Shown here piece by piece: positions 15,819 through 24,992 of a DNA stretch of 54,626 bases. Position 1 is the first letter of the stretch. Each line of letters begins with the position of its first letter. Both the position numbers and the translations under genes were made by a program. The DNA comes from Acetonema longum DSM 6540. Its GTDB lineage: Bacteria > Bacillota > Negativicutes > Sporomusales > Acetonemataceae. Below the pieces are notes generated by a model. The model was not told the DNA's origin. It ran no database searches and worked only from the letters and a program-made list of their open reading frames with translations. The stretch covers positions 1 through 54,626 of the forward strand of contig NZ_AFGF01000005.1 in the NCBI RefSeq assembly GCF_000219125.1, in the 5' to 3' direction.

Positions 15819-16823
15819 ATGCAATCTATTTTCCGCGGCCGTCATTTTATTAATTTGGAAGATTTCACCAAAGAAGAAGTGGATACCATACTTGAGGTTT
15901 CTTTAGACCTCAAGAAAAAATTTGCCATGGGCGAACCGACTCCCTATTTGCTGCACCAGTCGATGTTTCTGATGTTTTTCGAGCAATCCACCCGGACCCG
16001 GAACTCCATGGAAGCCGGCTTCGCTCAACTGGGCGGCCACGCGGGATTCCTTGATTCCAGCAGCATGCAGATTTCCCACGGGGAAAGCGCCAAAGACACC
16101 GCGATTATTCTGTCCCGTTTCGGTCATGCCATTGCCTGCCGCTACTGCAACTGGGGCTATGGCAACAAATACCTGAACGAAATGGCGAAATGGTCTAGCA
16201 AGCCGGTCATGAACCTCCAATGCGACTTGTATCATCCGTTCCAGGCCCTGGCTGACCTGATGACCATGAAAGAAAAAATCGGCGATCTGAAACGCGTAAA
16301 GATCTCCATCATCTGGGCCTACGCCGAGAGCCATAAGAAGCCGATCTCGGTGCCTGTATCCCAAGTGCTGCTGTTCCCCCGCTACGGCATGGACGTTACC
16401 CTGGCCCACCCCAAAGGCTGGGAACTGCCTGACTGGGTCATTGCCCAGGCCAAAGAGAACGCGGCAAAATACGGCGGCTCGGTGAAAGTCACCGATAACG
16501 AAGCCGAAGCTTACGCCGGCGCCCATATTGTCATTCCGAAAAACTGGGGCAACTGGGTGAACGACCAGACCGGTTTGGCCGCTGCCGGCGCCGTTGCGGT
16601 GGTGGATGACAAGCTGAAAGCCCACAAGGGCTGGAAGTGCACCGAAGCCAAGATGGTTGCCGCCGACAAAAACGTCATGTACATGCATGCCCTGCCGGCT
16701 GACCGGAACAACGAAGTGGAAGATTCCGTCATCGACGGTCCTCACTCCATCGTCTACGATGAAGCGGAAAACAGGCTCCATACCGCCAAAGCAGTTATGA
16801 CCCTGTTAATGGGCGGCAGATAA
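15819..16823 (+). CDS. ygeW: YgeW knotted carbamoyltransferase
   Basis: 334 residues of the aspartate/ornithine carbamoyltransferase superfamily. The carbamoyl phosphate site is S57-T-R-T-R61 in FFEQSTRTRNSMEAGF. The second signature is YHPFQALADLMT, with MHALPADR near the C-terminus. The long insertion around SHKKPISVPVSQ agrees with the YgeW subfamily rather than ArgF or PyrB. AGGGGG precedes the ATG. Running phosphorolytically it would release carbamoyl phosphate from a carbamoylated intermediate for the carbamate kinase encoded two bases downstream. The natural substrate is not shown by sequence. Confidence 0.94.
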   Translation: MQSIFRGRHFINLEDFTKEEVDTILEVSLDLKKKFAMGEPTPYLLHQSMFLMFFEQSTRTRNSMEAGFAQLGGHAGFLDSSSMQISHGESAKDTAIILSRFGHAIACRYCNWGYGNKYLNEMAKWSSKPVMNLQCDLYHPFQALADLMTMKEKIGDLKRVKISIIWAYAESHKKPISVPVSQVLLFPRYGMDVTLAHPKGWELPDWVIAQAKENAAKYGGSVKVTDNEAEAYAGAHIVIPKNWGNWVNDQTGLAAAGAVAVVDDKLKAHKGWKCTEAKMVAADKNVMYMHALPADRNNEVEDSVIDGPHSIVYDEAENRLHTAKAVMTLLMGGR

Positions 16824-16825
16824 TC

Positions 16826-17776
16826 ATGGGCAAAAAAGTCGTCATCGCCATTGGCGGCAATTCGCTGATTCAGGATGACAGCCGTCAGAAGGTAGAGGAT
16901 CAATACCAGGCTGTCTGTGAAACGGCAAAACATATTGCCGGCATGGTTGCTCAGGGTTATGACGTCATTGTAACCCATGGCAACGGCCCCCAGGTGGGTT
17001 TCATCCTGCGGCGCTCCGAGATTGCCCAGCAAGTAGCCTCCATGCATGCCGTGCCGCTGTTTATCTGCGGCGCCGACACCCAGGGAGCCATCGGGTATCA
17101 AATTCAGCAGGCTTTGGATAACGAGTTTGCCAAACGGGGTCTGGCGAAAAAAGCGATAGCGGTGGTTACCCAGGTAGTGGTGGATCCCCATGACGCCGCT
17201 TTTCAGAAACCCACGAAGCCGATCGGCTCTTTTTACACTCAGGAGCAAGCCGCAGCCATTCAGCAAGACCATCCCGACTGGGTGATGGTCAGCGATGCCG
17301 GCCGGGGCTACCGCCGGGTGGTAGCCTCACCCCAGCCCCAGGAGATTGTGGAGAAAGACATCATTGCCGGACTGATTCAAAGCGGCTACTGTGTTGTCGG
17401 TGTGGGCGGCGGCGGGATTCCGGTGGTCCGGAACGCCGACGGCACTCTGACCGGCGTCGACGCGGTGATTGATAAAGACTTTGCCTCCAGCCTGCTGGCT
17501 TCGGAGATTGGGGCCGACGTGCTCATCATTTCCACCGGGGTGGAAAAGGTGTGCCTGAATTTCGGCCGGCCGAATCAAACCACTTTGGATACTGTCAGCC
17601 TGTCGCAGTTGAAACAGTATGCGGCGGAAAACCATTTCGCTCCCGGCAGCATGCTGCCGAAAATCCAGGCGATTATTCGCTTCCTGGAAAAGGGCGGCAA
17701 GAAGGCGATCATCACCAATCCGGAATCCCTGGAAAAAGCGATCGCCGGGCAAACCGGAACTCATATCCGGGCATGA
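16826..17776 (+). CDS. arcC: Carbamate kinase
   Basis: 316 residues, full length. It transfers phosphate from carbamoyl phosphate to ADP, giving ATP, ammonia and CO2. Family motifs: VIAIGGNSLIQ at the N-terminus, THGNGPQVGF, the VVASPQPQEIVE segment, VGGGGIPV, and the C-terminal GSMLPKIQAIIRFLEKGGKKAIIT. It follows ygeW by two bases, so the two products are made together and the energy yield of the pathway is probably here. It corresponds to YqeA/ArcC-like kinases of the E. coli purine cluster. Confidence 0.95.
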   Translation: MGKKVVIAIGGNSLIQDDSRQKVEDQYQAVCETAKHIAGMVAQGYDVIVTHGNGPQVGFILRRSEIAQQVASMHAVPLFICGADTQGAIGYQIQQALDNEFAKRGLAKKAIAVVTQVVVDPHDAAFQKPTKPIGSFYTQEQAAAIQQDHPDWVMVSDAGRGYRRVVASPQPQEIVEKDIIAGLIQSGYCVVGVGGGGIPVVRNADGTLTGVDAVIDKDFASSLLASEIGADVLIISTGVEKVCLNFGRPNQTTLDTVSLSQLKQYAAENHFAPGSMLPKIQAIIRFLEKGGKKAIITNPESLEKAIAGQTGTHIRA

Positions 17777-17777
17777 T

Positions 17778-17819
17778 CAAGTTACGCGGGGAATCCGGCA
17801 AGGTTCCCCGCGCAACTTG
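17778..17819. terminator. Large hairpin between arcC and hyuA
   Basis: Left arm 17778-17793 (CAAGTTACGCGGGGAA) pairs with 17804-17819 over 15 of 16 positions. Only GCTTTAAAA follows, so it is either a weak terminator or an mRNA-stabilising element. Confidence 0.55.
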
Positions 17820-17839
17820 GCTTTAAAATAATCAGATTA

Positions 17840-17868
17840 TTGCAAAAAGCTTTATATAACTGTTATAT
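17840..17868 (+). promoter_or_regulatory. Weak candidate sigma-70 promoter for hyuA
   Basis: TTGCAA (17840-17845), 17-base spacer, TTATAT (17863-17868). No -24/-12 promoter and no AGTATCA palindrome is seen before hyuA, unlike the other units of the island. Confidence 0.3.
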
Positions 17869-17916
17869 GTCACATAGATCTGAGTCAGGCCTCAGCCTGG
17901 CCGGGGAGAGATTCGT

Positions 17917-19320
17917 ATGGGTACAGTGTTAAAAAACGGGACCATCATCACGGCAGCGGACTGCTGCCAGGCCGACCTTAGGCTGGAGGGCGAAACAGTC
18001 GCTGCCATCGGCCGGGGGCTGGAACAAGCCGGCGACCGGGTTCTGAATGTTGACGGCTGCTATCTTCTACCTGGGGGGATTGACCCCCACACCCATTTTG
18101 ACTTGCCGGCAGGGGAGTTTTCCACAGCCGATGATTTTGCCAGCGGCACGGCTGCCGCCGTGGTGGGCGGCACCACCACCATTATTGATTTTGCCACGCA
18201 GAATAAAGGGGAAACTCTAACCGGGGCCCTGGCCGACTGGCATGCCAAGGCCGCGGCCAAGTGCTGCGCCGACTACGGTTTCCATATGGCCATCACCGAC
18301 TGGCATCCCGCCGTCCGGCGAGAAATGGCGGACATGGTCGCCAGCGGCGTCACTTCATTTAAGCTGTATATGGCTTATAAAAATGTCCTCCAGGCGGATG
18401 ACAGCGCCATTTTCGGGGCCCTCAAACGGAGCCGGGAGGTAGGCGCGTTGGTGAGCCTCCATTGTGAAAACGGCGATGTGGTGGCCGCGTTGGTGCAGGA
18501 AGCCCTGGATCAGGGGCATACCGCGCCCCGGTATCATTCTCTCAGCCGGCCGGCAGCGGTGGAACGGGAGGCGGTCTCCCGGGCCGTTGCTTTGGCGGAA
18601 ATGGCCGGGGCCGCCCTTTACGTCGTGCATTTAAGCACCGGAGCCGGCCTGGCGGAGGTGGCGGCTGCCCGGAGCCGGGGAGTGGAAGTCTACGCCGAGA
18701 CCTGTCCGCAATATTTGTTATTGGACGACTCGGCCTATCTGACCGAGGATTTCAGCGGGGCTAAGTATGTGATGTCTCCTCCCCTTAGAAAGCGGGAAGA
18801 CCAGACGGCTCTGTGGAATGGCTTGCGCGCCGGGACTTTGGATACGGTTGCCACCGACCATTGTTCCTTTAACTACAGCGGTCAAAAGGACCGGGGCTAT
18901 TATGACTTCAGCAAAATTCCCAACGGCGCGCCGGGGGTGGAGCACCGGATGGGGCTGCTCTATACTTACGGCGTGCTGACCGGCAGAATCAGCCTGAACC
19001 AGTATGTAGCCCTTACGTCTACAAACGCGGCCAGGCTGTTTGGCCTGTTCCCTCGGAAGGGAACCATTGCCGTTGGCAGCGATGCCGACATTGTGGTGTG
19101 GGACCCGCAGCGAAGCTTCGGGATTACCGCTGCCGGACAAACCCAGCGGGTGGATTATACGCCCTATGAAGGGATCCGGCAGACCGGCGCGGCGCGGCAT
19201 GTATTTTTGCGCGGCAGGCAGATTGTAGAAAACGGCAAGTTGGCCGAGAATGACAGGACCGGTCAATTTTTGCGCCGCAAACCCTTTTGGGGAAGGGGTG
19301 AACGGATATGTTCACAATGA
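17917..19320 (+). CDS. hyuA: Dihydropyrimidinase/hydantoinase family amidohydrolase
   Basis: 467 residues. A binuclear-metal cyclic amidohydrolase that opens hydantoin, dihydropyrimidine or related rings. His58 and His60 lie in GIDPHTHFDLP. The lysine carboxylated in this family is Lys149 in GVTSFKLYMAYKN. Further ligands lie in VVHLSTG and VATDHCSFNY. First gene of a four-gene unit with xdhD, ygfK and ssnA. Its stop overlaps the xdhD start by 13 bases. E. coli HyuA occupies the same place in the homologous cluster. The ring opened in vivo is probably a purine-derived one, by inference. Confidence 0.93.
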   Translation: MGTVLKNGTIITAADCCQADLRLEGETVAAIGRGLEQAGDRVLNVDGCYLLPGGIDPHTHFDLPAGEFSTADDFASGTAAAVVGGTTTIIDFATQNKGETLTGALADWHAKAAAKCCADYGFHMAITDWHPAVRREMADMVASGVTSFKLYMAYKNVLQADDSAIFGALKRSREVGALVSLHCENGDVVAALVQEALDQGHTAPRYHSLSRPAAVEREAVSRAVALAEMAGAALYVVHLSTGAGLAEVAAARSRGVEVYAETCPQYLLLDDSAYLTEDFSGAKYVMSPPLRKREDQTALWNGLRAGTLDTVATDHCSFNYSGQKDRGYYDFSKIPNGAPGVEHRMGLLYTYGVLTGRISLNQYVALTSTNAARLFGLFPRKGTIAVGSDADIVVWDPQRSFGITAAGQTQRVDYTPYEGIRQTGAARHVFLRGRQIVENGKLAENDRTGQFLRRKPFWGRGERICSQ

Positions 19321-21860
19321 ACTTGAACGGAATACCGGTAACAATAGCGGAGGACCTTAATTTACTGGATTACCTGCGGGAGCAAAATCTGACTTCGGTG
19401 AAAAACGGCTGCGGCGAAGGCGCTTGCGGCGCATGCATGGTGCTGGTGGACGGTAAAGCCAGCCGGGCTTGCCTGCTGACCGCCGCCAAGGTTCAGGGCA
19501 AAGCGGTCTTGACGGTGGAAGGCCTCTCCCCGCGGGAGAAGGACCTGTATGCCTGGGCTTTTACGGCAGCAGGGGCAGTGCAGTGCGGCTTTTGCATTCC
19601 GGGAATGGTTATCAGCGCCAAAGGCTTGATTGACAAAAATCCGGATCCATCCAGGGCCGAGGTCAAGCAAGCCCTCCATGGCAATGTCTGCCGCTGCACC
19701 GGCTATGTAAAAATCGAGCAGGCCGTACTCATGGCCGCTAAGGCCTTGCGGGAAAATACTGCGCTGCCGGCAGATATCCCGTATAAGGTAGGAGACCGGA
19801 TGCCCCGGCTGGATGCGCCGGCAAAAATTCTGGGGACAGCAGAGTATGTCGACGACATGAAGGTCCCCGGCATGCTTTATGGCGCCGTTCTCCGCACACC
19901 CAGCCCCCGGGCTTTCATCAAGAGCATCGATATAACGGCGGCCCAGGCCCTTCCCGGCGTAGCGACGGTCATCACCGCCAAAGACATACCCGGACGCCGC
20001 AGCCAGGGCCACATCATCCCGGACTGGCCGGCCTTCATCGCCGAAGGGGAAGAATCCCGCTACATCGGCGACGCTTTGGCTGCCGTGGCGGCGGTATCGA
20101 AAAAAATCGCCAGGGAAGCTGTCAAACTGATTAAGGTGGAATACGAAGAGCGCAAACCGGTAACCTCGCCCCGGGAAGCCCTGGCCGAAGGTGCGCCGCA
20201 AATTCATCCTAAAGGCAACCTGCTGTCCCGGACGGTATTAAGACGGGGCAATGCGGACGCGGCCATTGCCGCCGCCAAATATGTCGTTACCCAGTGTTAT
20301 GTTACGCCGCCTACCGAACATGCTTTTTTAGAGCTGGAAAGCGCCCTGGCCATGCCGGAGGCTGACGGTACTCTGGTGGTATATACGGGCGGCCAGAATG
20401 TATATGACGATCACCATGGCATTGTGTCCCTGCTGGGAGTCGAAGACCACCAGGTGAGAGTGATCAGCAAGATGGTGGGAGGGGGCTTCGGCGGCAAAGA
20501 AGACTTGTCGGTGCAGCACCACGCGGCTCTGTTGGCCTGGTACTGCAAAAAGCCGGTGAAACTGACCCTGACCCGCCAGGAAAGCATCAATATTCATCCT
20601 AAACGGCACGCCATGGAAATGGAATTTACCACGGTCTGTGATGAAAACGGCATCATTACCGCCATGAAAGCCGAGCTTCTGTCCGATACCGGCGCTTATG
20701 CCTCTCTGGGAGGGCCGGTGTTGCAGCGGGCCTGTACTCACGCTGCCGGACCCTACCGGATCGCCAACGTGGAAATTACCGGCCGGGGTCTGTATACCAA
20801 TAATCCGCCTGCCGGCGCCTTTCGCGGTTTTGGCGTGACTCAGTCCTGTTTTGCCATGGAAACCAATATTAACCTGCTGGCGGAAAAAGCAGGGATTTCT
20901 CCCTGGGAAATCCGGTTTCGCAACGCCATTGAACCGGGAGACGTACTGCCTAACGGTCAGATTGCCGACGGAGGGACAGCCGTGAAAGAAACCCTGCTGG
21001 CAGTGAAAGATGTCTTTGAGTCCAGCCCTGACGCCGGTATCGCCTGTGCGATGAAAAATACCGGACTCGGCGTTGGCGTACCGGACACCGGCCGGGCAAA
21101 AATCAAAATTCAGGACGGCAAGGCCCTGATCCTGACTGCCGCCGCCTGTATGGGCCAAGGTTTGGCCACGGTCATGACCCAGATCGTGTGTGAAACCACC
21201 GGGCTCGACTGCCGTCAAACCGCGTTCCACGCCCCGGATACGGCTCTTACGCCGAATGCGGGGACCAGTACGGCGTCACGGCAAACGGTATTTACCGGCG
21301 AGGCAGTCCGCAGAGCCGCTCTTAAGCTGAGAGCAGACCTGGAGAATTCCGATCTGGCCAGCCTCAGCGGCCGCGAATACTGCGGCGAGTATACAGGGGT
21401 TACCGACCCGATGGGGTCGGATAAACCGAATCCGGTGAGTCATGTGGCTTATAGCTACGCTACCCATGTGGTCCTTTTAGACGACGCCGGTAAACTGGCC
21501 AAGGTGGTGGCGGCCCATGATGTAGGCAAGGCCATCAACCCCACAAATGTGGAGGGACAAATCGAAGGCGGCGTAGTCATGGGACTGGGCTATGCCCTTA
21601 CTGAAGACTTCCCGCTGAAAGACGGTGTACCGATGGTTAAATTTGGCACCCTGGGATTATTCCGTTCCAGCCAGGCTCCCGCAATCGAAAGCCTGATCGT
21701 GGAAAAAAATCCAGACGAACTGGCTTATGGCGCGAAGGGCGTAGGCGAAATTACCGCCATTCCCGTAGCCCCGGCAGTGGCCGGCGCTTACTTCCGGCGG
21801 GACGGCAGGCTGCGGACTCAGCTGCCTCTGGCCGACACCCCTTACAGCCGTAAAAAATAA
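19308..21860 (+). CDS. xdhD: Fused 2Fe-2S/molybdopterin hydroxylase (selenium-dependent xanthine dehydrogenase type)
   Basis: 850 residues. The N-terminal domain carries two 2Fe-2S clusters: C35, C40, C43, C55 (plant-type loop GCGEGACGACMV) and C93, C96, C128, C130 (QCGFC and CRCTGY). A linker leads at about residue 160 into the molybdopterin hydroxylase domain. That domain has MVGGGFGGKED, AFRGFGVTQ and the catalytic glutamate motif KGVGEIT near the C-terminus. There is no FAD domain, so electrons must pass to another protein, most likely YgfK next door. This layout matches E. coli XdhD. Selenium dependence is known for the family and not visible in the sequence. Confidence 0.93.
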   Translation: MFTMNLNGIPVTIAEDLNLLDYLREQNLTSVKNGCGEGACGACMVLVDGKASRACLLTAAKVQGKAVLTVEGLSPREKDLYAWAFTAAGAVQCGFCIPGMVISAKGLIDKNPDPSRAEVKQALHGNVCRCTGYVKIEQAVLMAAKALRENTALPADIPYKVGDRMPRLDAPAKILGTAEYVDDMKVPGMLYGAVLRTPSPRAFIKSIDITAAQALPGVATVITAKDIPGRRSQGHIIPDWPAFIAEGEESRYIGDALAAVAAVSKKIAREAVKLIKVEYEERKPVTSPREALAEGAPQIHPKGNLLSRTVLRRGNADAAIAAAKYVVTQCYVTPPTEHAFLELESALAMPEADGTLVVYTGGQNVYDDHHGIVSLLGVEDHQVRVISKMVGGGFGGKEDLSVQHHAALLAWYCKKPVKLTLTRQESINIHPKRHAMEMEFTTVCDENGIITAMKAELLSDTGAYASLGGPVLQRACTHAAGPYRIANVEITGRGLYTNNPPAGAFRGFGVTQSCFAMETNINLLAEKAGISPWEIRFRNAIEPGDVLPNGQIADGGTAVKETLLAVKDVFESSPDAGIACAMKNTGLGVGVPDTGRAKIKIQDGKALILTAAACMGQGLATVMTQIVCETTGLDCRQTAFHAPDTALTPNAGTSTASRQTVFTGEAVRRAALKLRADLENSDLASLSGREYCGEYTGVTDPMGSDKPNPVSHVAYSYATHVVLLDDAGKLAKVVAAHDVGKAINPTNVEGQIEGGVVMGLGYALTEDFPLKDGVPMVKFGTLGLFRSSQAPAIESLIVEKNPDELAYGAKGVGEITAIPVAPAVAGAYFRRDGRLRTQLPLADTPYSRKK

Positions 21861-21873
21861 GGAGGAGTAATTT

Positions 21874-24800
21874 ATGGGAGATCTGATGCGGCCCATTCCC
21901 TTCCGGGAATTAATCTGCCGGATATTCCAGGAATATTCTGCAGGCCGTTCTGTTTTTGCATTGCCGGAAAGCAGCTTTTTCCGCAAGACAGGCGGCAAAG
22001 CCGTTTCCATTTTCGGAGAATCCTGCGAAATGCCCCTTGGCCCGGCTGCCGGGCCCCACACCCAACTGGCCCAGAATATTATCACCTCGTATTTGGCGGG
22101 GAGCCGGTTTATTGAGTTGAAGACAGTGCAAGAGAAAGAGCCGCCGGTGGAGAAGCCCTGCATTGACGCCCAGGACGAAGGGTTTAACACCGAATGGTCC
22201 AGTGAATATACGCTGGAGAAGGCCTATGACGAATATATCAAGGCCTGGATTCTGCTGCATTTGATCGAGGAAGTGTTTGAACTCCGCAGCGGCAAAGACC
22301 GCTCCTTTGTGTTCAATATGAGCGTGGGCTACACCATGGAAGGAATCCGGCTGCCCCGCATGGACCGCTACATCAATAGTCTGATCGATGCGGCCGGTCA
22401 CCCTTCCTTTGAACGTTACCGGCGGGAGCTAAAGACTGCCCTGCAGGACGGCGGTTTTCTCAAGGGCACCGGCCGGGAGAACCGCCTGCCGGCTATTTTG
22501 GATCTGCCTGAGCGGATTTCAGCAAAAATCTGCCAATCGGTCACACTCTCCACCATGCATGGCTGTCCGCCGGCGGAAATTGAAAAAATTTGCGCTTACA
22601 TGCTGACCGAGAAGAAACTGCAAACCTTCGTAAAGCTGAACCCGACCCTGCTGTCCTTTCCGACAGTGCGGCGGATGCTGGATGATCTTGGCTTTGACTA
22701 TGTACCGCTGAAGCAGGAATCCTTTGACCATGACCTGCAGTATCAGGACGCCATTCCCATGCTGAAGCGGCTGGTCAAGCTGGCCGCGGACCATAACCGC
22801 TTTTTCGGCGTGAAGCTGACCAATACCCTGGGAGCGGTGAATTTTAAGAAACAGCTGCCGGGGGGCGAAATGTATATGTCCGGCCGGGCTCTGTTCCCCT
22901 TGTCCATCAATCTGGCGGCCAAGGTTTGCCGGGAATTTGACGGCAAGCTGCCGATTTCCTTCTCCGCCGGCATCAGTGAACATAATGTGGAAGAAGTGTT
23001 TGCCGCCGGTATTCAGCCGATTACTCTGGCGACTGAACTGCTGAAGCCAGGGGGCTATAACCGGCTGTCGGCTATTGCGGCCAAACTGGAAGCCCGGGAG
23101 GACTGGGGAAAAACCAGCATTGATGTGGGAAAAGTGGAGGCCCTGGCCGGTCAATCTCTGAGTGCCGGCTACGTTCGGAAACACTACCGGGACACGGCGA
23201 AGATCAGTATTCCCGGCGGTTTGCCCCTCTTTGACTGCGCTGAAGCCCCGTGTAAAGCGGCCTGTCCCATTCATCAGGATATTCCCGAATATATTCAGCT
23301 GGTGGGCCAGAAACGCTATGCCGAAGCCCTGGAACTGATTTACGAAAAGAACCCCCTGCCTTCCATCACCGGTCATATTTGTGATCATGCCTGTCAGTAC
23401 CACTGTACCCGTATGGATTACGAAGGCAGCGTCCTCATTCGGGAGATCAAGCGGATTGCCGTAAAGAAAGGGTTTGACGAGTACCGGAAACGGTGGGGGG
23501 CAGCGGCGAAAATCAAGGAAGTCAAGGTTGCTGTCCTGGGAGCCGGCCCCGCCGGATTGGCCGCGGCCTATTTTCTGACCCGGGAAGGCTTCGGCGTTAC
23601 TGTTTTTGACCCCCGGGAATCAGCCGGCGGCACCGTGCGCCACGTTATTCCCCGCTTCCGTATCAGTGACGCGGCGATTGACAGTGATGTCAACTTTATC
23701 AGGGATCACGGCGTGGAGTTTGTGTTTCGCTCGGATCCCGGCCTGACGCCGGCGGCTCTCCGGTCTCAAGGCTATAAATATGTGGTGGTGGCTGTGGGCG
23801 CCGACGCCGAGAAGCCTTTCTCCCTGGAAGGCGGTTCAGCCCAAGTCATTCCCGCCCTGAAGTTCCTGGAACAGTATAATAAGGCGGCCGCTTCTCTCCG
23901 GATAGGCAAGCATGTGGCGGTAATCGGCGCGGGCAACACGGCTATGGACGCGGCCCGGACGGCCCTGAAAGTGGCGGGGGTGGAAACTTCCTGCGTGGTT
24001 TACCGCCGGACGGAAAAAGAAATGCCGGCTTACCGGGAAGAGTATGAGTTGGCTGCAGCCGATCAGGTACAGTTCCACTTCCTGCTGAATCCGGAGAAGC
24101 TCGACGGCGAAACCCTGGTCTGCCGGGTGATGAAACTGGGAGAACCGGCTGCCGGCGGCCGGCGCAAACCGGAACCAACCGGCGAGCTGCGGTCTATGAA
24201 GATCGACACCGTGATTACCGCCATCGGCGAAGAGGTGGACCAGGCGTTGCTGCAGTCCCTGGGAATCGGGGCCGTGAACCGGGAAACCGGCGAGACTGCT
24301 TTGCCGGGAGTATACCTGGCAGGGGATGCCTGCACCGGGCCGTCCTCCATCGTCAAAGGCATTGCCGCCGCCCGGCAGACGGCTGACGCTATCTGCCGGG
24401 CGGAGAATCCCGCCTGGAGCCGGAGCGGATTTGTTCCGCCTGCGGCCTGCGCTGAGCAAGTCAGAGGCATCAGGAGCAAGAAACTGGGACTTACCTGGCA
24501 GGCCGAAGCGCCGGTAGATAGTTCCGAACCGGTGAACCCGGCTGTGGGCGCGGTTGAAAGCAGCCGCTGCCTGGAGTGCAGCTATGTCTGCAACAAGTGC
24601 GTGGAGGTCTGTCCGAACCGGGCTAATATGGCCGTACACCTGGACGGCTTCCATAATTACTATCAGATTGTCCATGTCGACGCCTATTGCAACGAGTGCG
24701 GTAACTGCGCCACCTTCTGTCCCTGGGACGGACGGCCTTACACCGATAAGCTCACGTTATTCAGTTTGAAACAAGATTTTGCGGCCAGCAAAAATCCGGG

Positions 24801-24978
24801 ATTCCTGGTACAGGGGGATGCCGTACTGGTGCGTTGCGAAGGCGCGGTCCAGACCCTGCCTCTGAAAAATGGCGTTTTGACGGCAGGCGCTGCAGGCTCT
24901 GTATTAGCGAATCTATGCCGGATTTTCAATAAGCTTTACGCCGAACAGAAGGCTTTATTTGGTCCGGTAGACGAATAA
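21874..24978 (+). CDS. ygfK: YgfK iron-sulphur flavoprotein (putative selenate reductase subunit)
   Basis: 1034 residues, nearly the length of E. coli YgfK. The N-terminal third resembles a dihydroorotate dehydrogenase-like barrel (KLNPTLLSFPTV, GVKLTNTLG). The centre is a glutamate-synthase-small-subunit-like module with CKAACPIHQDIPEYI and CDHACQYHCTR for Fe-S clusters. It also has the FAD-binding VAVLGAGPAGLAAAY, the NAD(P)-binding VAVIGAGNTAMDAA and the closing YLAGDACTGPSSI. The C-terminus has two 4Fe-4S motifs (CSYVCNKCVEVCP, CNECGNCATFCP). It is probably the electron carrier between NAD(P)H and the FAD-less hydroxylase upstream. The selenate reductase name is historical and not supported by anything here. 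Confidence 0.92.
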   Translation: MGDLMRPIPFRELICRIFQEYSAGRSVFALPESSFFRKTGGKAVSIFGESCEMPLGPAAGPHTQLAQNIITSYLAGSRFIELKTVQEKEPPVEKPCIDAQDEGFNTEWSSEYTLEKAYDEYIKAWILLHLIEEVFELRSGKDRSFVFNMSVGYTMEGIRLPRMDRYINSLIDAAGHPSFERYRRELKTALQDGGFLKGTGRENRLPAILDLPERISAKICQSVTLSTMHGCPPAEIEKICAYMLTEKKLQTFVKLNPTLLSFPTVRRMLDDLGFDYVPLKQESFDHDLQYQDAIPMLKRLVKLAADHNRFFGVKLTNTLGAVNFKKQLPGGEMYMSGRALFPLSINLAAKVCREFDGKLPISFSAGISEHNVEEVFAAGIQPITLATELLKPGGYNRLSAIAAKLEAREDWGKTSIDVGKVEALAGQSLSAGYVRKHYRDTAKISIPGGLPLFDCAEAPCKAACPIHQDIPEYIQLVGQKRYAEALELIYEKNPLPSITGHICDHACQYHCTRMDYEGSVLIREIKRIAVKKGFDEYRKRWGAAAKIKEVKVAVLGAGPAGLAAAYFLTREGFGVTVFDPRESAGGTVRHVIPRFRISDAAIDSDVNFIRDHGVEFVFRSDPGLTPAALRSQGYKYVVVAVGADAEKPFSLEGGSAQVIPALKFLEQYNKAAASLRIGKHVAVIGAGNTAMDAARTALKVAGVETSCVVYRRTEKEMPAYREEYELAAADQVQFHFLLNPEKLDGETLVCRVMKLGEPAAGGRRKPEPTGELRSMKIDTVITAIGEEVDQALLQSLGIGAVNRETGETALPGVYLAGDACTGPSSIVKGIAAARQTADAICRAENPAWSRSGFVPPAACAEQVRGIRSKKLGLTWQAEAPVDSSEPVNPAVGAVESSRCLECSYVCNKCVEVCPNRANMAVHLDGFHNYYQIVHVDAYCNECGNCATFCPWDGRPYTDKLTLFSLKQDFAASKNPGFLVQGDAVLVRCEGAVQTLPLKNGVLTAGAAGSVLANLCRIFNKLYAEQKALFGPVDE

Positions 24979-24992
24979 AAGGGGGGAGAACC

